Shown piece after piece: positions 11,454-22,713 of a DNA stretch of 64,000 bases (positions are counted from its first letter, which is position 1; each line of letters opens with the position of its first letter). The DNA lies in the NCBI GenBank assembly GCA_005408345.1, contig SEMN01000490.1, positions 124,001-188,000 of the forward strand, in the 5' to 3' direction. Under the pieces are notes generated by a model. The model was not told where the DNA came from, searched no databases, and was given only the letters and a program-made list of their open reading frames with translations. Source of the DNA: Macquaria australasica. Lineage: Eukaryota > Chordata > Actinopteri > Centrarchiformes > Percichthyidae. A program made the translations under genes and the position numbers.

Positions 11454-14400
11454 GTCTGTTGCTGTGAATGGATGATGTAGGATGTAGTGGTCGAGTCGTT
11501 TAGACCAGGTCTGGGATGTAGATGGAGCAGTGCTGTAGAGGATTGTGGTGGTGCTGGTGTGGGATGTCACTTGTAAACATGCTGATGGGGAAGGATGTGG
11601 TGGTATTTTATGGTATTTTATTCATTGACTTTGGTGCAGGTCAGGAGGTTTGGTGCTAGTGTTAGTTGTGTTGGTATTTTGGAGCAGGTTTGATGACATT
11701 TCACTGCTCTGCATCCTTGCAGGGTTCATAGGTCACCATTAAATACTACCTACATTAATAGGTAGTGCTACTTATTAAGTGATTTATGCAAGACTTGCCT
11801 AGAAGGAGCTTGTATTCTCCTGTGATATCACTACTATGTGCAGGCTGGTAGTATACTGTACTCTGCCTGTAAAAAAATAACTGTGACCAGACTATTTCAT
11901 GAGTGATTACACTGATAGCTAAGAGCTTCCCAGACGCCTAGAAGAAGTGTTGCTTTAAATGTACCCTTTGCCACGCCACTGTTTAACCTGTGCATGTTTT
12001 TCTGCCATCACAGGGCTGCCATTGCCACCAAAGGGCTTAGGGAAGTTATGTAATCTTGGAGGGATGCAGGGGTTTGGCAGAGCTGCTTCTTTGTAGTCCA
12101 CCTGAAACCAGTGTAGCATACTGGGATACTATGTCGTTCTGTAGTAGAAAATTTAAGGTGGCAGCTACGTTTACAGCGTCTGTAGGCTTTTGTCTCAGTG
12201 GAAAATGTAAATAAAGCAGTTTGTACGATCATGCTGCACAAGGGGAGACAAAAGAAGAGAAGGGAGTAGAGGACAGAAGATTTTACGTAACAGGCATGGT
12301 GATACATACAGAATTAGACACTGTACAGTTGGATAAGATTTACAAATACACACAAAAGGTGGATATCGAGGATTATAAACGGTTTCAGTGGTTGATTAAG
12401 ATTTTTTGCAGTGGTGGGGAGATTGGCAAGACAATGGCAGTGGAATTAAAACGCGCAAACAACAGATTTAACACTCTGAAGGCAGTCCAGGAATGTGTTT
12501 TGACCCAGCTAGGTTCACTGTTCTGTGTGGTGTTAGTATGTTCCCCTCGTGTTTACATGGATTTTCTGCTCCTCAAACTGAGGAGATTGACTGTATTGGT
12601 GTTTGTCTGTTTGTGTGTGTCAGCCCTGTGACAGACCTGACAACCTGTCCAGGGTGTTTCTTGCCCAGTGCATGCTGGGAAAGGCTCTCCACCATACCCA
12701 TGAGCCTGAACAGAATAAGCAGGTGTATAAATTGTACTGATGGATGGTTGGAAGCCACAATCATTGATCCAAATGAGAACAAATGATTCACCCCACCAAT
12801 AAAATTAAGAGTAGCTGGACTCAAATCTGTCATCTGCATGCAGCTCAGGTATACTTAAGGTACTTTCAGTAATAATAATCAATGTAAACCGCAACCTGTA
12901 GCATGTGGTACAAGTTGCGGTCTACATTGATTATTATCACTGTCATTATTATTGTCAGTAGGATCTAAAGCTGAACCAATTAGTTGATTAATCAAGTAGT
13001 GAATTAACAGAAAAATAATCTGCAACTATTTTAATAATTGACTGAACTTTTCTTTTAGCGATTTTCATGCAAAAATAGTAGGAAAAAAATTTCTCCAATG
13101 GGAGGTCATTACAAACTGAATATATTTGGGTTTTGAACTGTTAATGTAAATACTGTGCAGATTAATTAGTAAGATCAGATGTAGCCGATAGGTCCTGTGG
13201 TGACAAAGTTTAGGTCCGTGGCTGAAGAAGTCAAAGAAATCCCTGGTCTAGAAAATACATTTAAAGATGGATTTCTCAAGATATTTCAGGAGTGTATTTT
13301 ACTGTATTCCTGCTGTTGTCTCCTCAAGCCTCCTTAAAAGCTGAGAGCACTTACTTGTTTTGTGTATCCAGACGTCTTGGCTTTTTAAAAATTTAAAGTG
13401 TTACAGCAGATTTAAGCCTTTGTGTTTAGGCTGCCACTACTTGCTTACTAGTGATGCTTAATGTGGCTCATGTGTTACTCTTCTGTGGAAACATTTTCAT
13501 TTCAAATGAGTAAATCAGATATCACTGCACTGCTGTTCATGTGTTTCCTGTGTTTGTGTTATTCTACTTGGGCATGATAATTCTTGTATAAACTGAGCTG
13601 TTGTGTATTTCATTCATTCCGCTTTCAGTATTGTTGATAGCTTTAACTATATGTTTACAGTGAAGTGTGAGCACTTCTTTGCACTACTGCAGGTACTGCA
13701 TTGTTTCCTTCAATAATTGTCATGCAGCAGTGCTTTGAGGTAGAGCAGGTAGAAAGTAGGACATTTTCTAGTTGTAGAGCATGCAATAACTTTCCTTGTT
13801 TTGGACATTTTCAAAGGAAGCACACAGAAGGACATCCCACGTTAACTTGTAACATCAGCAAAGAGATTAATTAAACCCAAACTCCCAAAATTTAAATGGA
13901 TGGTGGACAGATGCTCCCACATTTTTTACTATTGCAGGAGTTCTTATTCAAGACTGACTTTGATATGTGGATACATTCTGTCACATGGCTTCATTTTTCA
14001 TTGCAAACAATCAATTATTTTGCTTAGCAAGGCAAGTTCAGTTTCAAAGCTTTTATTTTTCTCCTGCCTGCAGGCAACAAAGAAACCTGATGAGGAATGT
14101 AAGTGTATGGTCCAGGATCAGACATAGTTATTGTCACAGTAGTACAGTAGATAGTGTGCTCTGTTCTGATTGAGACTCTGATTACATGTAATCTGCATGG
14201 TGGTCTGTAGCTGCAAAGATTTAAACATACTGGATTTTGCCTTTCCTACCATTACATAATTTTGAAGAGATAGCACGAAACATATTTAAAAAATGCATAT
14301 TTTCATTCTGCATTTCAGACACCTTTACTGCATGCACCTGAATAGCTTTTATCAACTTCTCAGCTATTTTACACTCACCGGGTGGAACTATTGTTAGTTT

Positions 14401-17400
14401 AAGTCGAGCGCATCAGATGGAAGACAAGAAAGTGCTGAAATCCAAAGCTGATTTGCAGCTTGTAGTGTAAATGTATGGTTATGGTTCAAACACAGAATGC
14501 GGTGAATAGTTATTATAGCGGCTTCACAGCTGGACTGAACTTTAAGAAGGAAATTCAGCTAAATTGTGCCGTGGAATCAAGTGGTTTTCTTGCTGTGGTC
14601 TATTGAGGTCAAAAGGTCAAGATCATATAGTTCATTTCTGTCTCTTCAGTTTCCACTGTAGCTTGTCCACCTGTACTGTCAGTGAAGAAGCACGCAACAC
14701 AAGGGAAAAATGAGTAAAACTCTTCACAGCAAAGAGGAAATGTGGTAACGCTTGTTAATCAACCTGCTGTGCTGTATTTATTCTTTCACCACTGTTTAGT
14801 TTTGACAAAAAAAGTCAGTCATCAGAAGTCAATTCCTACTGAAATGTATCCATTGCAAAAACAAATGAAAAACTCATAAAACATTGTCAAACCCACAGCC
14901 AGCAGGGTCTATACAATAAGCCAATAGTGTCAGCCTGGAGTAAAAATGCTAGCAGATTAGCTGGATAGCAGTAGAGCTAGCTACCCCTGCCTGTCATGTG
15001 ACCTGCAGGTTGTTGGACCGCTTCCCAAGTTCACACAGAATAAAATAAGAAGCCAGATTGAGGCCTACAGTCTGTGCTGTTGCACCGTGCTTGTATGTTG
15101 AGGCTTTGTTGTTTACATGAAAGGGCATGAAGATTATTTAATCTAACGCAGTCAATAAGGAGCAGGTTTGAGAAACTAGATCCACTTGGTATATACTGTT
15201 TTTATATGTGGATCAAAAGATGTTTGCTTTACCATGTCTTATTTGTACCCTGCTCTTTTCTGAATATCACAGGAAACAATATTTGTATTTTCTCTGTCAG
15301 AGAGACTCAGTGTGCCCTTGTTCTTGCCTGCTGTGTTTGTGACTGAGGTTGTGATGTGGTGTGGTGATGCTCAGGGAGGAAAGTGTGTGCGCTGAACGTC
15401 CTTGGATCATCGGAGCAGCACAACAACGCAAGAAGGAACAGATGCAAAGTGCCTTTACACCAAGTAAATGTTCTTCAGCTAATTGGTAACAGTGTGTTGC
15501 CACCTCATGGCGTGTCTGGTGAAGGAAAACAGTGAACTAAAAGCTCAAATGTCTAGGGATCCTGTTAAGACTGCAGCACCTCTGAGAATAAGACTTTCAT
15601 TAATCCTTTAATTAGTGAATATGATGGTAATCCTCTAAAAATGATGAGAGCAGAGCACAAGGTTTTGTTGGAACCAAATGCTGCAGTTGTTGTACTCTAG
15701 ACATTAGTGACCTTTATTCTGTAGTTCAATCAATAGTGATTGACTGTACAAACTGTCCTTTTGCCTCAGAGACATCCCTCCTGGGTGCCCTATTGTCATT
15801 TTTACCATCATTTCTCATTCTTTCTGCACAGAGCAGCTCTATATCTGACATATTGATGATAAAAGGACTCAAGACTGTAAATCCTGTTCATAATTGGGCT
15901 TTTGATGAAAAATGTCTATTGGCCAGTCATTTGTCCACCTCCGTAATGGTAGATACAGTGCAGTTTGATTGATTACACATGTAGACTTGATCAATGCTAC
16001 GCTGGTTGGGAAGAACTCAAGCTGAATTGACTCTAATGATACATTTTAATGAGATCCTTCTGGGACGTTTTAAGTTATAAGGATCTGAATTTCCTTTCTC
16101 TCTTGACAGGAACAAAATGATACAGTAAGAAACTTAATCTTTGTTATCTTTTTTATATTGTAGGCAAGATAATCATCATGGTTTTAAAGAATACGTAATT
16201 CTAGTGAGCAGGGTTGCCTGATATCACACAACTATGAATATCGATACCCCTACCCATTTTTTTAATGGTTCTATAGCTGCATACAAGCCCTGCATATATT
16301 CTGCTTGGGATCATCCTTGTCCATCTGAAAAGAAAAAGAAAGCTTGGAGGAGAAAAAAACCTCACTATAAATTTGCATAAGAAGACAAACAACATAAAAA
16401 ATTATGCCAACAAGCAGTTTTTGGTTTCCCAAATTAAATCCTACATATTGCAGCTGCATGTTTGAACAGAGAAGAAAACAGAAGTGACGTGTTAGTTAAA
16501 GTGTAAACTAAGGCTGCTTCACAGCTTTGATCATTGCAGGGATGGGGTGGGGGTTTTATGGGGATAGCACTCTGCGCTATCTCTGTGCACAGTCCTCGTA
16601 CCTAAACGGCAAAATAAGTTTTTTTTAGTCATTGTCTTCCAAAATATATAAAAACAATTCATAATAGCATTGTCAGATCCGCCAAACCTTATGCTAGCGC
16701 TACAGGAAAAGTCAGGATGTGAACGACACACATTGTACACTAAACTGTCCACCATGAACTCCTTTTTAAAGAAGTTTTGCAGTGCTATAACAACATCACA
16801 CTACTTTTGCATTTATACTTAGAGAGGACAGTAGTTTTGTTCGGCTTTGAGTGGCCATTGTCTTTTTTGGCTGGTGAGTGAGGAAAATCTACCAGCCACT
16901 TATTTTTTCACATATTTTACCAGCATTTGGTTGGTGGCTGGAGCTAATTTGTGCCTTGAGCTCGAGAGGCCAGTACCAGCAAGGACTGTGGTACACAAAG
17001 GATGAAAAAAGTGATGAATGTCTGAATGTCAGCATTTTTTCCAACATTGATTGACTGACTGTAAGTGTAGCTGCAGGCTGTTGTGTTGCCTCCCGGCTTG
17101 GTTTGATTGGAGCCTCAGGCCTGGAAACTTTCCTGTGAAAGCCCCAGCAAAGAAGAGAGGAAGAATCTTTTTGCTGTCACTCTCTTTTATTGTAAAAGTT
17201 GTCATATCTAAGGATGGACACATGCTCTGCTTCACTTTTGTGTGTTTTCTGGTCGGGGAGGTGCTCTCATTTGGTTGATTAAAAATAGGAAGAATATGAT
17301 AAGTAAAACAGATGCAGAAGCATCATAATGGCTACATTACAGATACCGATACAGTATATGGTTTAATACATCTAAAACTGCCACATTTATGATGACTAGA

Positions 17401-20400
17401 TACTCTTAGTTCTCTGCTGCTGAGAACGTTAATCAGCTTGTCATGGCTTGTCAGGTTGCATCTGTGTGGTTGACAGATGCCAGTAAAGTCTGTTAAAACA
17501 GATCCAGCTCCAGTGCTTTGGAAGCAACACATTTCATTTAAGCATGTTTTCATTTTTACACATTGAAACCAGGTGTAAGCTCAAAGGTGTCACAATCTTG
17601 GCATAAAGTAGGGTGGATTTGAGTTTTATGCTGCCCATTTTAGTGTCAAGAAAATCCAAATAATTAAAAAAAAATTTCCTGAATGTCATTCTTGTCAGGG
17701 TGGATAAGCCTCTGAAAGGGTATTTAAACCACAGGACGTTAAAACTTCGTATCAGATCCCCCAAAAAATCAGAATAAGCTGAGTTTATGGGCTTTCAAGT
17801 TAATCAACTGTATAATAAATATGCAATTAATCAATCAAATAGTATTATATCTGTCATATCAGATATCTTTCAGTCACCTAGACTGAAAAAGAAAAAAAAT
17901 GTGCAAGACTGCAAAAGTGCAAACATTTTGGTCCATGTTGGACACATTAGAAGAATATAGTTCCATAGCATTGACACATTCTCATACATAAAGAATATTT
18001 TACATTTTTGCTTGATAAATGACCTAAACAATTAACTGATTATAAAAAGCAATTCATTTTCTATACATCAACTAATCGCTTCAGCGCTACTCACAACCAT
18101 GATGCAGTTTTCCATGTTAGAAACAACACATATCTTTGAGTGACATACAGATATTGTAGAGACGCTTCAAAACATCCAAAACCATGTTGTTTACGTAACT
18201 TACATTATTTAATCAACAAATGTGTTTTCATCACTGGTTATTGCTGAATGTCCTTTGCAACAGAATCATTTTAAGACACTGAGAAAAAGTGCATTGTGAA
18301 CGATTTATTTATGGAAAGCAAGCTTTGGCGCGTTCGACACAAATAGTAATGCGAGGTATCCTTATTCCTGGGAGATGGAGAGACAAAGAAGAAAGAGAGG
18401 AGAGAAGATAAAGAACAAAAGGGGGAGGGATAAAAGGATGAAAGCAAAGGGAGAGGAGAGAGAGATGAAAGCAGTAGGCACACCAGCGTCATTAAAATAA
18501 TCATGTATAATTGAAGGAACATGTCCATGGCTGACTTACTGCTGGGATTCAAAGGCTCACACTCCCTGAGAACAGGAGACTCAGGATTCTTAGTCGGGAC
18601 ACCCCTAGTTAAAATAGAAACGCTTAATTATTTCTTGGTTATAGGTCCGGGTACAGATAGGATGCCGTGTGGGTCTGGACCGCAGTCCGCCTTTTATTGA
18701 CCTTGGCTATATATCATGATTTATTGAGAGAAACCAAGCAATTATATGTAAAATCAGACATTCAACACCCCCATATAGCCCGAATGGAACACTCCTTTGT
18801 TTCATAATCACATTTTCCAGCCACTGTGACTATTCCACTGTGAGATGGGCAGTCGATTCAAGCTCCTTAGATCGAATCGGTGAATAGTCGACTATTCGGG
18901 GTCACCCCTACCATGTATATGTCCATTACATACTGTATGTTTTATGTAAACTTGTCACCTCACCTGCAAGTGGAACAAAATGTGCAGCTTCTAGTTCTGA
19001 TGCCAGTGGGGCTGTAATTCAGCTGACCATGAATATTAGCTGCTCAATGGGGGCTTCAATTTGCTGAAGCTTAAGCTTTTTTTTTTAAAGCTCCTGCATA
19101 TCATTTACCTCCAGCACGTATAAAACCTACTTATACTTCTGGGAGAGAGCGCAAGCATGACTGACAAGATGTTATTCACTTAGGCTTGTTTGTGGATAGG
19201 ACTTTCAGGTGACCGTATTTGAGGACCATATATAATTTTTGAGTTTACTGAGAAGTGAAAAAGGATCAAAACATCTGCACACTTATCTCCTTTGCACCAA
19301 ATTTAGTATCTAAGCTTTTGACAGAGCTGTGCTTAGATGAAGGTCTTTGTGGCTGAAAGCTTAGACCTTCGTCAGATCTTTCTTTTTCTGTCCTCATCTT
19401 CTTTGTTGTGACTTGTTGTGTGTGTCAATGTCTCTGCTCATTAGTGTAATCCTGGATCAGTTTGTTAGGTTTACCTAAGTCAGACTTTTCACAAGAAGCC
19501 CAGCTTTTCTTGGCTTTCTTTATGAAACACCCATTGGTAAAGAAAACTTGTGGACAAACAGTTTAGAAACCAAACACTTCAGAAAAATGAGATGAACATA
19601 TTTTACAGCAGCTGCTGTGAATACACAACTCTGTCTGCAGATAATGCCGTCTTTAATCAGAGCGCAAAACCTATTTCTCTCCTTTCCTGATGTTATTGGT
19701 ATTGATTTTGTTGCACTCTGCATGCAGAACCGAGCTTTACTCTTCACTGAACTATTGATCTGATATTGAAACAGTTAATAAGAGCTTTCTATCCCATTGT
19801 CATTCTGTCGTCTACTTCTCTTCCTGTCTCCAGGTAATTTATGCTCTCAACACCAAGAACGACGAACATGAGGAAGAAATTGAGTCTCTGAAAGATGCCC
19901 ACGAGGACGAGGTATGGACACAACAGAGCACCAAACACCTATGATTATATAAGGCACATTAACATGTGGATAAGGTCACGTATTTTATTAGTTTCACTGG
20001 AGAAAGTGACATTTTCCTGAGTTTTTTTCCTCTCCTTCAGTATTTTGGTGACTGGCGGTGTGCTGCAGTGGGAGGAGAGGGGCAGCAGGCCATCTTGTAA
20101 TCATACACTGTAATTTTGGTGTCAAGACTGACTGTAGCTGTCTGCCACCCATCTGCAGGGAGCAGGTCAATGCTGCGCTGTGGAGGGTGGACCCATGTTT
20201 TTGTCATGTACTGGGGGAAGGCGCTCCCTCACAGACTTCACCAAAATCACACAAACCCAGTATATTCATGCAGCTTGTCAGTTTCACTTTATCATAGATT
20301 GTTCATCTTAATTGCACAGACAAAATACAGTGTCATTTAAATTAAGGCAGGGATGCCATTAATGTAGAGTAAAGATTCATTAATGTCTTACCAGCATACG

Positions 20401-22682
20401 TTATCTATAACAGTTTACAGGTGTGAAGCCCTGCCCTTTCAGCTGATTATCTCACTCACTCACTCAAAAGGAAGAACCAACATGAATTGTGTTAGTAAGG
20501 TGTTTTTCAAGCCTTCAGAACAGCTCCAGTGCTCCTCAGCATAGATTCTCCAGGTTTTTAGATCCTTTACTGGAGGGATGAACACCATTCATGCGAAAGA
20601 TATTCCCTCATTAGGTGTTTTGATGATGGTGATGGAGAGCGCTGTCTAACACACTGCTCCAAAAGCTCCCACATCGTTGGATTGAGATCTGGTGACTGTG
20701 AAGGCAACAGCATATGATTGACGTTGTTTTCATACTCCTCGTGCCCTTTATAGAAGCATCTGCATCTCATTATGTTTCGCCAATCAGTTATTCAGCTTTT
20801 TCCTTTAATTTGTCACGGATACATATGTGCTCCATCTGCAGTCTATAATATGAGTGATTACGCATGTCATATTACTGCTTGTTACTTTAAATAAATCTTG
20901 TTCAACCACCAGCAGGCTGCACAAAGAGAGCACACAAACTTGTGCACTTCTGCATATTAAAGGAATAATTCAGCATTATGGGTAATTTGCTTATTTGCTT
21001 TGTTGCTGAGAGTTAGATGTAATGTAAAAAAATATTGGCATACCAGCACCTCTAAAGCTGTCAAATCAACACGTTACACCTTTTATGTTTAATCTGTACA
21101 AAAAGTGTGGTCTTACAGGGGGACTCCACGTCTCCAGCTGGTGGATGGATTTTGTTTCATTTTCACTTTTTTCACAGAGCCAGGCTAGCTGTTTCCCCCT
21201 GCTTCCAGTCTTTATGCTAAGCTAAGCTAACCAGCTGCTGGCTGTAGCTTCATACTTAACGGACAGACATGAGAGTCGTATTGATCTTCTAATCCAGTTC
21301 TCGGCAACAAAGAGAATAAGCTTGTTTCCCAAAATGTCAAACTATTCCTTGACAGCCTCACAGCACCATATCTGAGCTTCTGTATATTTGCACATGTGAC
21401 TTGCTACCTCTCGAGAGAAGCTCGTCCGGACTGTACACTTCATAACCTATTTGTCAGTCACTCTTACCGCCATCAGTGTAATTGGTCCTGATTGTTACCA
21501 GCCAGCAAAACTGTATATCAGGAATCATATCAGGAACAATTTCAAAACCGAGCAGTTTGTGTGTTCAAAATGCTTTTAATTTATTATGCAGTTGATTTTC
21601 TGGACTGGTTTCACAGAAATAGAATAGGTCTGGCTGTGGATCAGAAACCATGATCTCCAATGACTGAATGCAGAGTTTATTTAAGGACGAGACCTAAGCT
21701 GGTTTAAATGTTGTTGATATCCTTTGCATTGCTTTCAGAGACAAGCTTTAGTGTACTATAGTCTAAGTTGTTAATTTAATTTGTGTTTCTTTCAAGTGTT
21801 ACATTTTCAAAGTGGGACTTTTCTCCACTGCCAAGAAACATTTCTTGGAGGCAGCAGTGTTGTGCTGGCTCCCAGTTTTATTTATTTCTACATTTCTCAC
21901 CTTAGTTCTTATTTCCACCTACTCTGTATGTGGGTTTTGGAAATCCTCTTCATGTTGTGGTGGAACAATTTATTTATGTCACGTTATATTGTCAAACAAT
22001 CATCACCAAACTGTGGGTAGAGTGATAAATTATCTCTGCAGCTTTCAAGATGTTGACTGTTTTTATGTTTTTCTCCTGCTCAGGTCCAACACATTGTAAC
22101 AGAAACCAGAGACAAGATCATGCAGTACAAGAGTAAGATGGCGGACGACGCAGACCTGAGGCGGCGGCTGGCCAGTCTGGAGGAATCTGTCGAACTCCAC
22201 GAGCACATGAAGAAACAGGTCATTCGCTGCTGCTGGGTACCACAAGGGCTTCATGTAGTTTGGTTGTGTTTACTGTGGCTTAGTGTGTTTTCATTCTGTT
22301 TGCTCAAAGTGGATGTGTTTGTAGAGCTTCGTAGATGCATATAGAGACATTATCTTCATGTCATTCTGTGTCATAGTTCTGCAGCAGCCTTTAGTTAATT
22401 GAATTAGTTCAATCTGATTTGAGCTGCATGGTATCTAATAATCTTGTGATATAATATAGTAGTGATTGCCTCAAATTGCAGTTGTACTTTTGTGTAACGT
22501 CTTGCAGTTGTTGCTACAGCGTAATGTAAAACAATGTAATGCAGCTGTTGTAATGTTTTGTTGCTGTCAGGCTTTAGCAGAGTTTGAGATGTACAGACAG
22601 AGAATGGAGGATTCCCAGCTCTGCACCGAGGCCCAACACACACAGAGAGTGGTTTCTATGAGCAGAGAGGTAAGGCTTTACT

Positions 22683-22713
<31 letters not shown>

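Larger units (their letters stand above)
11454..19833 (+). other. fam184a: fam184a intron 1 (8.4 kb)
   Basis: The longest intron. It holds a retroelement tail (12.62-12.75 kb), a 24-bp-stem hairpin (12.87-12.94 kb), a MITE-like repeat (12.97-13.15 kb), a polypurine tract (18.37-18.48 kb) and a 300-bp segment bounded by direct repeats (18.60-18.91 kb). A 136-codon open frame at 12221-12631 is discussed in the findings. No extra fam184a-like exon was seen. Confidence 0.8.
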
